The notes under the pieces: model-generated | Told to the model about the DNA's origin: nothing | Databases searched by the model: none | What the model saw: the letters and a program-made list of their open reading frames with translations, nothing else | Part shown: positions 34,100 through 42,713 of the stretch, in pieces | Numbering within the stretch: the stretch's first letter is position 1 | Layout of the letters: each line of letters opens with the position of its first letter | Made by a program: the position numbers and the translations under genes | DNA from: Thermoflexus sp042408815 | Lineage (GTDB): Bacteria > Chloroflexota > Anaerolineae > Thermoflexales > Thermoflexaceae | Direction: 5' to 3' | Length of the DNA stretch: 64,000 nucleotides | NCBI RefSeq assembly: GCF_042408815.1 | Contig: NZ_JBHOQR010000016.1 | Span: forward strand, 5,164-69,163

Positions 34100-34418
34100 A
34101 TGACGGCAGAGGAGTTCCTGAAGCTGACATCGGAGGATGGCAAGGCTGAGCTCATCAACGGGGTGATGATCTTGCCCTCGCCCGCTCTGAACATCCACGA
34201 GCGATTGTACGGGTATATGTGGAGCTTCACGATCTGGGGAGGTGCGGGGATCCCGCACGCCGTTGGTGCTGGCCCCAGACCAGATGCATGAGCCGGATAT
34301 CCTGTTCGTGGCCCGGGAGCAGGCCCATCGGATCACTGAGCGCGGGGTGATGGGCGTGCCCAATCTGGTGGTGGAATCGCTGTGGCCGGAAGGGAAATTC
34401 ATCCCCCATCCGCGAAGC
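34100..34418 (+). pseudogene. Uma2-family (DUF820) PD-(D/E)XK protein, broken
   Basis: The frame from ATG 34100 reads MTAEEFLKL, then KAELINGVMILPSPAL and LYGYMWSF, the N-terminal half of Uma2 proteins. It then loses its frame near 34235 and ends early. In a shifted frame the family resumes as GSRTPLVLAPDQMHEPDILFV, then REQAHRITERGVMGVPNLVVE, after which similarity stops. The intact family has another 60 residues with the lysine of the nuclease core. About ten residues are also missing at the shift. The remnant is unlikely to be functional. The next 150 bases to 34569 hold no recognisable gene. Confidence 0.8.
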
Positions 34419-34569
34419 CATCACCTGGATCCAAGCCCACTAGGAGCACTCCCCCAGGGAATCGATGGACTGACTCGTTCCGGTGCCCTGAGCCTTCCCG
34501 AAGAAAACCCTCTGCAAAGCGGGATCTTGCAATGAGGATGGGCGCATCCATCGCGGGAGGTATAGCGCC

Positions 34570-35418
34570 ATGGGCATCCGCAGAAGCCCCGCGACAATCC
34601 GATCCCCTGGCATCTTCCTGGAAAACCTCCTCCTGCTGCTCCTCCTGCTCGGCGCGCGATGGCCAGAGGCTGCCCCCCCGCCGCGCCGGCCAATTCCCGA
34701 TGAAGACCCCCAGGTATTGCGCCAATCCCTGCGGGAAGCCCGGAGAGGGCTTTCCAGGCCCCGCCGGGCAGGATCGCCTCCCTGTGCCACATCCGGCGTG
34801 GTCTGCCGGGGATCCCCTCCCATGGTGGCGCTGACCTTCGATGATTGCTTCCTTCCCCATCTGCTGGAACCCCTGCTTCAGGATCTGGAGGCGGCGGGAG
34901 CTCGGGCCACCTTCTTCTGCGTGGGATGGGTATTTCGCGCCCACCCGGAGCTGGTCCGGCGCCTGGTGGCCGGCGGCCACGAGCTGGGCAATCACACCCT
35001 TCATCATCGAGGGCTGGCGCCCCGTCCAGACCCCGCAGTCATCGACGCGGAGCTCGACGGCTGGCAGCGGGCGGTGGAAGAGGCCCTGGGCCAGCCCTAC
35101 CCCACCCGCTGGTTTCGGCCGCCGGGGATGGCAGGCTTCACGATGGAAGCGGATCCGGAGATCCTGGAAGCGGTGCGGCGGCGCGGCATGCGGGTCGCCC
35201 TCTGGACGCTGGATATCTACTGGACGCTGGATCGACAGGGCACGCGGGATCCGGAGCGGGTGGCCGCCTTCCTGCGGGAGCACGTGCGGGGTGGGGAGAT
35301 CGTCCTGCTGCATGTCAGCTCGTGGAACGTCGAAGGAGCCCGCCGGGCGCTGCCAGACCTAGCGGCCCGCTTCCGGCTGGTCACCCTGAGCGAGATGTTC
35401 CCGCCGGACGCCCCCTGA
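34570..35418 (+). CDS. Exported polysaccharide deacetylase (NodB homology domain)
   Basis: The 282-residue product has a hydrophobic signal/anchor at residues 17-27 (LENLLLLLLLLGA) and a NodB domain from about residue 85. Motif 1 is ALTFDDC (D91, D92), and motif 2 is GNHTLHH with zinc ligands H142 and H146. RWFRPPGM is motif 3, and IVLLHV is the last. The family removes N- or O-acetyl groups from cell-wall glycans. The target here is unknown. The ATG follows GGGAGG by nine bases. An apparent Pro/Arg-rich linker joins the anchor and the domain. Confidence 0.88.
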   Translation: MGIRRSPATIRSPGIFLENLLLLLLLLGARWPEAAPPPRRPIPDEDPQVLRQSLREARRGLSRPRRAGSPPCATSGVVCRGSPPMVALTFDDCFLPHLLEPLLQDLEAAGARATFFCVGWVFRAHPELVRRLVAGGHELGNHTLHHRGLAPRPDPAVIDAELDGWQRAVEEALGQPYPTRWFRPPGMAGFTMEADPEILEAVRRRGMRVALWTLDIYWTLDRQGTRDPERVAAFLREHVRGGEIVLLHVSSWNVEGARRALPDLAARFRLVTLSEMFPPDAP

Positions 35419-35542
35419 CCCGAATGGAGATCCTCCCCCATCCCAGGGGCCGGCCCCGCCCAACAGTCCGCCCGGCGTGCCTCGCTATCGGATGTTCCCC
35501 CTGACAGCAGAGCTGGAAGATCCGGAGACTGCTCCATCCGCC

Positions 35543-36910
35543 TCATCCTTCTGGGAGGCCGGCCCTTGCCGCGGCGGCGAATGGTTGGCCTCCCTCCGCC
35601 GTCGCATCGGTGCCCCGACCGATCCCTCGATAGATGAAGCCCAGCTCACGCATGAGGCCCGGCTCGTAGATGTTGCGGCCGTCGATGAGCACCGGCCGCC
35701 GCATGAGCTGCTTGATGCGCGGAAGATCCAGGTGCTTGAACTCGTTCCAGTCCGTCACCACCACCAGGGCGTCCGCCCCCGCCGCCAGCTCGTAGGGATC
35801 GGCGCACATGATCACCTGGGGGAGAACCCGGGCAGCATTGGGCATGGCCACCGGATCATAAGCGCGGACGATCACGCCCTCCTGAAGCAGATATCCCGCG
35901 ATCTCCAGGGCCGGAGCCTCCCGGATGTCATCGGTGTTCGGCTTGAAGGCCAGCCCGAGCAATCCGATCACCATGCCGTTCAGATCCCCCAGGATCTCCT
36001 TCAGCTTCCGCACCACCCGCCGCCGCTGGTCCCGGTTGATCTCCACCACCGCCTGCAGCAGCTGCGGATGGCATCCGTGGACAACCGCCATGTGGATGAG
36101 GGCCTTGACGTCCTTGGGGAAACAAGACCCACCCCACCCTACCCCCGCATCCAGAAAGGCGCGGCCAATGCGCTTGTCATACCCCATGCCGGCCGCCACC
36201 TCCTTTACATCCGCCCCCAGGGCCTCGCAGATGTTGGCGATCTCGTTGATGAAGGAGATCTTGGTGGCCAGGAAAGCATTGGAAGCATACTTGATCATCT
36301 CTGCGGTGCGCAGATCAGTGATCATAATCGTGCTGCGCAGGGGCAGATACAGCTGTGCCACCTTCTCCGCCGCCTCCCGATCCAGCGAGCCCAGCACGAT
36401 ACGGTCCGGGTTCATAAAATCGTAAACAGCGGATCCTTCCCGCAGGAACTCCGGATTGGAGACCACCCAGAAGGGGATAGGACGGCGCTGGCGGCTGCGC
36501 ACGATGTCCGCCACCCAGTCCCCCGTCCCCACCGGCACGGTGCTCTTGTTGACAATGATCAAGGGATGATCCATCACCTCGCCGATGCGCTCCGCAGCCA
36601 TGCGCACATACCGCAGATCCGCTTCGCCGTCTACCCCCTCCGGCGTCCCCACGGCGATGAAGACGAACTCCGCCGGCAGGCCGTTGATGCCCTCCTCATA
36701 GGAGATGGTGAAGAACAGGCGGCCCGCTTTCATGTTGCGACGGACGATCTCTTCCAGCCCCGGCTCGAAGATCGGGAGGCGGCCCTCCTGGAGCATGGCG
36801 ATCTTCTCTTCGCTGATGTCCACACATGTCACCCGGTTGCCCAGGTCGGCGAGGCACGCCGCAGTGGTAAGCCCGACATACCCCGCCCCGATCACACAGA
36901 TCCGCTTCAT
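35543..36910 (-). CDS. ugd: UDP-glucose 6-dehydrogenase
   Basis: The enzyme oxidises UDP-glucose to UDP-glucuronate with two NAD+. The 455-residue product starts with KRICVIGAGYVGLTTA (Rossmann G8-x-G-x-x-G13). It has the NPEFLREGSAVYDF segment and the catalytic Cys C263 in GGSCFPKD, followed by LGLAFKPNTDDIREAPA and the C-terminal NAD-fold end. GGGAGG lies six bases before the ATG at 36910. A 20-residue C-terminal tail rich in Ala/Gly is extra. It stands alone; the ABC gene upstream ends 130 bases away. Confidence 0.96.
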   Translation of the reverse strand: MKRICVIGAGYVGLTTAACLADLGNRVTCVDISEEKIAMLQEGRLPIFEPGLEEIVRRNMKAGRLFFTISYEEGINGLPAEFVFIAVGTPEGVDGEADLRYVRMAAERIGEVMDHPLIIVNKSTVPVGTGDWVADIVRSRQRRPIPFWVVSNPEFLREGSAVYDFMNPDRIVLGSLDREAAEKVAQLYLPLRSTIMITDLRTAEMIKYASNAFLATKISFINEIANICEALGADVKEVAAGMGYDKRIGRAFLDAGVGWGGSCFPKDVKALIHMAVVHGCHPQLLQAVVEINRDQRRRVVRKLKEILGDLNGMVIGLLGLAFKPNTDDIREAPALEIAGYLLQEGVIVRAYDPVAMPNAARVLPQVIMCADPYELAAGADALVVVTDWNEFKHLDLPRIKQLMRRPVLIDGRNIYEPGLMRELGFIYRGIGRGTDATAEGGQPFAAAARAGLPEG

Positions 36911-37040
36911 TCCCACCTCCCAAGGGGTGATCCGCGAAAGGGAGAACTGCACCGGGGAGGCTCGCCCCTCCCTGGAGACCTCGTGAGGACGATGGCGTTT
37001 CAGGATCTTCCGCCCCTCGGCCCAAGAAGGCCATGGGTTT

Positions 37041-39668
37041 TCACGCGCGCTCCGAAGGTTGGGTGATCGGCCACCGCTCCGCCGGGAACACGCCCGCCAT
37101 CAGCAGCCCCACCTGCTGCAGCGTGGCCTCCGCTTGATCCAGGATGGCGACGATACGGCCCCGATACATCACCGCGATCCGATCCGCCAGGGAGAAGATC
37201 TCATCCAGCTCGGTGGAGACCAGGAGGACCGCCGCTCCCTGATCGCGCATCTCCACGATCTGGCGATGGATATACTCGGTCGCCCCCACATCCAGACCCC
37301 GGGTCGGCTGGTTGGCCACCAGCAGGCGGATGGGGCGGGAAAGCTCCCGGGCGGCGATCACCTTCTGCTGGTTCCCCCCAGAAAGGCTCCGCACTGGAGT
37401 ATCGGGGCTGGGCGTTCGAATGTCGTAGAGGGCGATCAAACGCCGCGCGTGCTCCCAAACCGCCTGAGGTTGCCGCTGGATCCCCCGGGCGAAGGGGGGC
37501 TGATAGTAGGTGTTGAGGACCAGGTTGTCCGCCACAGAATACGACAACACCAGGCCGTGCTTCTGGCGGTCTTCCGGGATGTGGGCCATCCCTCGTTCGG
37601 TCCGATAACGGGGCGGCTGCAGGGTGATCTCCTCGCCCAGCAGGAGCACCCGGCCGCCGGCGGATGGCCGCAGTCCGACCAGGGCCTCGATCAACTCCGT
37701 CTGGCCGTTGCCTTGCACCCCGGCGATCCCCAGGATCTCGCCCGCATGCACGGAGAAGCTGACCCCATTGACCACCATCGCGCCCCGATCGTCGCAGACC
37801 CGGAGATCCTCCACCCGCAAGACCTCCGGACCGGGCCGGGCGGGGGTCTTCTCCACCGTCAGCATCACCTCACGCCCGACCATCATCGCCGCCAGATGCG
37901 CCTCATCCGCCTCCCCAGGGGTCAGGGTGCCCACCACGCGGCCATTTCGAAGCACCGTAATGCGATCGGCGATCGCCATGACCTCCTTTAGCTTGTGGGT
38001 GATGAAGATGATCGAGACCCCCTGCCGCTGCAGGTTGCGCATCACCCGAAACAGCTCTTCGGTCTCCTGAGGCGTCAGCACCGCCGTGGGCTCGTCCAGG
38101 ATCAGGATATCCGCCTTCCGGTAAAGGGCTTTCAGGATCTCCACCCGCTGCTGAACCCCAACCGGCAGATCCTTCACCAGCGCTTCCGGGTCCACCTCCA
38201 ACCCGTAGCGCTGGGAAAGGGCGCGGACTTCCTCCACCGCCCGCCGGAGATCCAAAAAGAGCCCGCGCCGGACTTCCTGGCCCAGGATGATGTTCTCGGC
38301 CACCGTGAACACGGGCACCAGCATGAAGTGCTGGTGGACCATCCCGATGCCCATGCGGATGGCATCGCTGGGGCTGCGGATCTCCACCGGCTGACCCCGG
38401 ATGTAGATTTCCCCCTCATCCGGATGATAGAGGCCATACAGGATGTTCATCAGCGTGGTCTTCCCCGCTCCATTCTCCCCCAGGACGGCATGGATCTCCC
38501 CCCGACGCAAGGAGAAATTCACATGATCGTTGGCCACCACCCCGGGGAAGCGCTTGCTGATCCCCACCGCCCGCAGGATCTCCCCATCCCCGGAGAGCTC
38601 CAGCGGAGAGGGATGAGCGGCCCGACGACGGGGAGGCAGGGTCTCCCGCTCATAGGGCTGCCCGTCCGCCGCAGGCGGGATCGTCCGCCCGACGATGCCG
38701 GTCAGCACCAGCATGGTCATCCCATAGGGCACCATGCCCACGAACTGGGAAGGGGCAGGAAACTCGAATTGCTGGGCATTGGCCTGAAGGGCCTGGGCGG
38801 CCCCGAACAGCAGCGTGGCCGCCCAGGCCCCGAACGGCGTCCAGTTCCCAAAGATCATCGCGGCCAGGGAGATGAAGCCCCGGCCATTGGTCATCAGGGG
38901 CTCAAAGGCCGGCACTGACTCGAGGGTGAAATACGCACCAGCCAGGCCGGCAATCGCCCCTCCCAGGACCACATTGATATAACGAAGCCGGATCACATCG
39001 ATCCCCAGGGTGTCCGCGCTGCGTGGGTGTTCCCCCACGGCCCGCGTCCGCAGACCCCATACGGTCCGGAACAACAGAATATGCACCAGGATCACCAGAA
39101 TCGGCGCCAGCCAGGTGATCGGCTGCTGGCTGAAGATGCTGCCCACCAGAGGAAGCTTGGAAAGCCCAGGGAGGGCGATGCGGGGGAGCACGCCGGGGGA
39201 ATGGGGCATCTGGCCCCCGAAGAAAAGCTGGCGGTTCAAATAACCCGTGATCCCTACCGCTAGGATGTTGATCACGGTCCCGCTGATGATCTGATCGGTC
39301 TTGTAAGTGACGGAAAGGACGGCGTGGAGCAGACCCAGGAGGGCCCCGGTGAGGATGGCGATGAGCACGCCCAGGAGAAGAGCCAGGAGGCCCGGAACGC
39401 CGGCGTCGTAGATATAGAGGGAGGCCGTGAACCCGGTGAACGCCGCCGTTAGCATCATGCCCTCAATGGCGATGTTCACCACCCCGCTCCGCTCGCAGAA
39501 GATGCCGGAGAGGGCCCCCAGCACCAGCGGGGTGGAAACCCGAATGGTGGTGGCCAGCATGCTGACGAGGATCACCACCGCCGGATAGCGCCCATAGCCC
39601 AGCACCACCGCCGTTCCAAAAATCAGGGCGATCACGCCGATGATAAAGCCGAATCGCCGCGCATCCAT
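37041..39668 (-). CDS. ABC importer: permease fused to two-domain ATPase (BMP/nucleoside type, NupQ-NupO-like)
   Basis: The 875-residue protein joins two normally separate parts. Residues 1-350 are a RbsC/NupQ-type permease (SGIFCERSGVVNIAIEGMML and the ATLLFGAAQALQ region, 8-10 helices). Residues 365-875 are a tandem ATPase of the RbsA/NupO kind. The first Walker A is GENGAGKTT (397-405), with LPVGVQQRVEIL and LILDEPT; the second has the usual degenerate loop GVQGNGQ, with LSGGNQQKV and LLVANQPTRGLDVGA. In the family this drives uptake of nucleosides or other small molecules from a BMP lipoprotein. The single-chain form is unusual. It follows a second permease (39848-41035). No BMP binding protein is in the window. 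Confidence 0.9.
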   Translation of the reverse strand: MDARRFGFIIGVIALIFGTAVVLGYGRYPAVVILVSMLATTIRVSTPLVLGALSGIFCERSGVVNIAIEGMMLTAAFTGFTASLYIYDAGVPGLLALLLGVLIAILTGALLGLLHAVLSVTYKTDQIISGTVINILAVGITGYLNRQLFFGGQMPHSPGVLPRIALPGLSKLPLVGSIFSQQPITWLAPILVILVHILLFRTVWGLRTRAVGEHPRSADTLGIDVIRLRYINVVLGGAIAGLAGAYFTLESVPAFEPLMTNGRGFISLAAMIFGNWTPFGAWAATLLFGAAQALQANAQQFEFPAPSQFVGMVPYGMTMLVLTGIVGRTIPPAADGQPYERETLPPRRRAAHPSPLELSGDGEILRAVGISKRFPGVVANDHVNFSLRRGEIHAVLGENGAGKTTLMNILYGLYHPDEGEIYIRGQPVEIRSPSDAIRMGIGMVHQHFMLVPVFTVAENIILGQEVRRGLFLDLRRAVEEVRALSQRYGLEVDPEALVKDLPVGVQQRVEILKALYRKADILILDEPTAVLTPQETEELFRVMRNLQRQGVSIIFITHKLKEVMAIADRITVLRNGRVVGTLTPGEADEAHLAAMMVGREVMLTVEKTPARPGPEVLRVEDLRVCDDRGAMVVNGVSFSVHAGEILGIAGVQGNGQTELIEALVGLRPSAGGRVLLLGEEITLQPPRYRTERGMAHIPEDRQKHGLVLSYSVADNLVLNTYYQPPFARGIQRQPQAVWEHARRLIALYDIRTPSPDTPVRSLSGGNQQKVIAARELSRPIRLLVANQPTRGLDVGATEYIHRQIVEMRDQGAAVLLVSTELDEIFSLADRIAVMYRGRIVAILDQAEATLQQVGLLMAGVFPAERWPITQPSERA

Positions 39669-39847
39669 CCCGCATCCTCTCCGAGCAGGTCTGGAAACAG
39701 GCCGCCTACCCTGCCTCCATGAACAGAGGTCGCGCCACCGATCCCCTCATGGGGCTTTCGGGGCCCCCTCTTCCAGCAATGCCGGACGGCGTTCCGACAC
39801 ACGGAAAGAAAAAGGGGTTAGGATAACGCATCGCCGTCTTTTCATCC

Positions 39848-41035
39848 TCACAGCTCTCCCCACCCGCGGGTCAGCACCATCTGTTCCGCCTCGACGGCCC
39901 CGCGGAAGAGCGGCCGGTAGAGGGCGCGGATGATCGCTTCCGCCGCCACAAACATCAAAATCAGCGCCTGGATCACCGAGATCAGATCCACTGGAACCTG
40001 GGTGAGAAACTGCATGCGGCTGGCCCCGTTGCGCAGTGCGCCGAAGAGGAAAGCCGCCAGCACCACCCCGAGGGGGTGAACCTTGCCCAGCAGCGCGACA
40101 GCGATGGCATCGAAGCCGTACCCCAGATTGAAACTCAGCTCGTGACGGTAATTGAGCCCGGTCACCTGCACCGCGCCAGCCATCCCGGCCAGAAAGCCGC
40201 TCATGGCCATTGTGAGCACCGTGATCCGGACGATCGGGATGCCGGCATAGCGGGCAGCGTGGGGATTCAACCCCACCGTCCGGATCTCAAATCCCAGCGT
40301 GGTCCGCCAGAGGAGCCAGGCCACCAGCAGGGCCATCCCGAGAGCGATCAGGAAACCGGCATGGAGGCGGAGATCCGGGTCCGCAAACAGCCGGGGGAGC
40401 CGAGCGGTCTCGGCGATCCGGGGCGTCCGCGCCACCACGTTGGTCGGGCTGGGATCCCGCATGGGCCCGTTCAGAAGGTAGCTGGCAGTGAGAAGCGCAA
40501 TGTAGTTCATCATAATCGTGTTGATCACCTCGTGCCCGCCGGTGCGCGCCTTCAGCCAGCCCGGGATCGCTGCCCACAGGGCGCCAGCCAGCGCCCCGCC
40601 TAAGATGGCCAGAGGCATATGCAGGAAGAGTGGGATGGTCCCACCCACCAGAGGTGGCAGGGCATAACCGATCCATGCGGCCGCGATCGCGCCCAGGGCC
40701 AGCTGCCCTTCCGCGCCAATGTTGAAAAGGCCCCCATGGAACGCCAGGGCGATGCCTAGACCAGCGAAGACATAAGGTGTCATCTGGACGAGGGTCTCGC
40801 TGAGAGCTTTCGGAGATCCGAAGGCGCCTTCCCAGAGCCCCTGGTAGGCCAAGAGGGCCAGGCGCGGCTGACCGGTGGCCAGAGCGACCACGATGCCCCC
40901 GATCCCCAGCGCCGTGAAGACGGCCAGGACCGGAACCCACAGCGCGCCCCCCTGGACGGACTGGCGCAGGAAAAGAGTCATCCTGTCCAGTCGCCCTCCC
41001 CAAACCTGTAGAATCCCCCGGGCATTCCGTTCCAC
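39848..41035 (-). CDS. ABC transporter permease, NupP-type partner of the fused permease-ATPase
   Basis: The 395-residue product has about ten hydrophobic segments. The conserved FNIGAEGQLALGAIAAAW and GTIGFEIRTVGLNPHAARYAGI-like stretch (here TTLGFEIRTVGLN) mark BPD_transp_2 permeases of the nucleoside/BMP importer group. The GTG start at 41035 has AAGGAGG seven bases upstream, so it is preferred over the ATG at 40981. It precedes the fused permease-ATPase by 179 bases on the same strand and should supply the other half of the membrane channel. Confidence 0.9.
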   Translation of the reverse strand: MERNARGILQVWGGRLDRMTLFLRQSVQGGALWVPVLAVFTALGIGGIVVALATGQPRLALLAYQGLWEGAFGSPKALSETLVQMTPYVFAGLGIALAFHGGLFNIGAEGQLALGAIAAAWIGYALPPLVGGTIPLFLHMPLAILGGALAGALWAAIPGWLKARTGGHEVINTIMMNYIALLTASYLLNGPMRDPSPTNVVARTPRIAETARLPRLFADPDLRLHAGFLIALGMALLVAWLLWRTTLGFEIRTVGLNPHAARYAGIPIVRITVLTMAMSGFLAGMAGAVQVTGLNYRHELSFNLGYGFDAIAVALLGKVHPLGVVLAAFLFGALRNGASRMQFLTQVPVDLISVIQALILMFVAAEAIIRALYRPLFRGAVEAEQMVLTRGWGEL

Positions 41036-41243
41036 CTTTCGGCCTCCTTACTAAATCCAACGGATCTTGGTCCCCAGGGAGAGACACGCGGTATGAAGCC
41101 CTTGCCCCTCCTCTCGTTCCTCGCACTTCCTCCCGCAACACGGCGATGCAGGAAGGAGGGGCACGATTCGATTTTATGTGCTATAGAAGCCATCCGACAA
41201 GCGAAGCGAAGGCGTCCCTTCGGCCCCCGACCCCGCTTCAAAC

Positions 41244-41277
41244 AACAAAGGCCCTGCCTTTGGGCAGGGCCTTTGTT
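41244..41277 (-). terminator. Intrinsic terminator of the cold-shock gene
   Basis: A perfect 15-base-pair stem (AACAAAGGCCCTGCC with GGCAGGGCCTTTGTT) and a four-base loop lie 20 bases after the cspA stop. On the minus strand the stem ends in TTTGTT followed by GTTTG. Confidence 0.9.
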
Positions 41278-41296
41278 CGGATGAACGAAGGATCCG

Positions 41297-41518
41297 TTAG
41301 GCGGATGTGCGGATCACATCGTAAGCCTGTGGCCCCTTCGCGGTCTGCCGGACGCTGAATTCCACCCGGTCCCCTTCCTCCAGGTTCCGGAAACCATCCC
41401 CTGCGATCCCGGAGTAGTGGACGAAGATGTCCTTCTCCCCGTGATCAGGCCGGATGAACCCGTAACCCTTGGTGCGGTTGAACCAGCGAACGGTCCCTTT
41501 CATGCGCGCTTCAGACAT
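41297..41518 (-). CDS. cspA: Cold-shock domain protein, CspA family
   Basis: The 73-residue single-domain protein binds single-stranded RNA and DNA. RNP1 KGYGFIRP and RNP2 KDIFVHYS are intact. The rest (KGTVRWFN at the start, GPQAYDVIRTS at the end) is typical. AAGGAG lies eight bases before the ATG at 41518, and an in-frame ATG five codons later (MKGTV) is a possible shorter start. Its mRNA has a long leader from a strong promoter at 41711-41739. A clear intrinsic terminator follows, so it forms a monocistronic unit. Confidence 0.95.
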   Translation of the reverse strand: MSEARMKGTVRWFNRTKGYGFIRPDHGEKDIFVHYSGIAGDGFRNLEEGDRVEFSVRQTAKGPQAYDVIRTSA

Positions 41519-41703
41519 CGGACGAACTCCTTGAAAAAATTTTGAGGGTGAAGCTTGAGCAGGGCTTCTGTTGAGAGAGAAGGGGTCTGGCGATCGCCTG
41601 GAGGACGGCGTGGGGCCGATTCCAGAGCAACAAAGAACCGCCGGGGCGTCTCAGCCGACCGGCGGTCCAGCCTTCGACTTCCCTTCACGCGTGCGCTCAC
41701 CAC
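41519..41703 (-). promoter_or_regulatory. Long 5' leader of the cold-shock mRNA
   Basis: About 185 bases separate the predicted transcription start (near 41703) and the ATG. A run of As and Ts (rc of 41531-41543, AAAATTTTTTCAAGG) lies just before the ribosome binding site. Such leaders act as cold-responsive structure switches in E. coli cspA, and a similar role here is an inference. There is no other gene in 41519-41842. Confidence 0.5.
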
Positions 41704-41710
41704 ACTTTTT

Positions 41711-41739
41711 AATTTAGCAGAGAAATGCGGATCTGTCAA
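41711..41739 (-). promoter_or_regulatory. Strong sigma70-type promoter of the cold-shock gene
   Basis: On the minus strand a perfect TTGACA (rc of 41734-41739) and TAAATT (rc of 41711-41716) are 17 bases apart. This is one of the best promoter matches in the window. Confidence 0.8.
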
Positions 41740-41842
41740 ATCCCTGGGCTCCTGTCTCCCAAATAGAAGCTCGACGGTGCCGGCCACACCCCGGGAACAT
41801 CCGACCCCCCTCCGGTCTTCGCTCCCGTGCTGAAACCCCGCT

Positions 41843-42655
41843 TTACATCCCCAGCGCAGCCCAGACCGCGCGCTCCAGCCGCCCATTGCTCACCACGGCA
41901 GCGGAGCTTCGGAAGGACCACGGCGCGCCATCCGGTTGATAAATGGTCCCCCCTGCCTCGCGAATGATCACTGCAGCGGCGGCCACATCCCATGGTTGCA
42001 GCGCAAAGTGAAAATAGAAATCGAGCCATCCGGCCGCCACATAGGCCATCCCCAGGGCTGCGGATCCGATGGCGCGAACGGTTTGGCAGCGCATCGCCAG
42101 CCGGCCGAGCCATCCCAAGATTCGCTCTCGAGTCTCATTCTGGTGTCCCCAATCCAGCCCGATCAGCGCCTGCTCTAACCGCTCCGTCTCGCTCACTCGA
42201 ATCGGCTTTCCATTCAGGAAAGCGCCGCGTCCTCGCGCCCCCGTGAACAACATATCCTTCAGCGGATCGTAGATGGCCCCGACCACGGGCTCGCCATCCA
42301 CCAGCAGCCCGACCGATACCGAAAAGCATGGAAACCGTCGGGCAAAGTTAGTGGTCCCATCTAAGGGGTCAACAACCCAGACAGGCCCTTCCCCCATGAG
42401 ATCTGCGATATCCACGCCCGCTGGCCCGTGATCTCCCTCCTCCGCCAGGATCCGATGTTCCGGACCATGGCGTCGGATGACCGCCAAGATCGCCTCCTGG
42501 GCCGCCAGATCCGCGGAGGTCACCCAATCCCGAAACCCTTTCTCGTGCACCTGGCGGGACATCGGCCAGCAGGCGCGAAGGACCGCTCCGCCAGCCAGCA
42601 CGGCCTCAATGGCCGCGAGCAGCCAGACTTCGAGATGAGCGCCAGAGGAACCCAC
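41843..42655 (-). CDS. Inositol-monophosphatase-family phosphatase
   Basis: The 270-residue product has the family's metal sites: AEEGD, DPLDGTTNFARRFPCFSVS and PWDVAAAAVIIREAGG. Members of the family hydrolyse inositol phosphates, histidinol phosphate, 3'-phosphoadenosine phosphate or fructose bisphosphate. Motif detail does not settle which. Most bacterial members with this motif set have SuhB-like activity. The first ATG in frame, at 42655, is used. The solute-binding gene upstream ends 58 bases away on the same strand, so they may be co-transcribed. Confidence 0.85.
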   Translation of the reverse strand: MGSSGAHLEVWLLAAIEAVLAGGAVLRACWPMSRQVHEKGFRDWVTSADLAAQEAILAVIRRHGPEHRILAEEGDHGPAGVDIADLMGEGPVWVVDPLDGTTNFARRFPCFSVSVGLLVDGEPVVGAIYDPLKDMLFTGARGRGAFLNGKPIRVSETERLEQALIGLDWGHQNETRERILGWLGRLAMRCQTVRAIGSAALGMAYVAAGWLDFYFHFALQPWDVAAAAVIIREAGGTIYQPDGAPWSFRSSAAVVSNGRLERAVWAALGM

Positions 42656-42713
42656 CGTTTCCCTCCTTTAAAGAGAGATCGGGTGGCCGTAGAGATGTCC
42701 GAGCGTTCCCCCC

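Noticed and set aside
35477..37066. A 529-codon plus-strand frame opposite ugd
   Set aside because: Antisense shadow; His/Arg/Pro-rich composition typical of such mirrors and no ribosome binding site.
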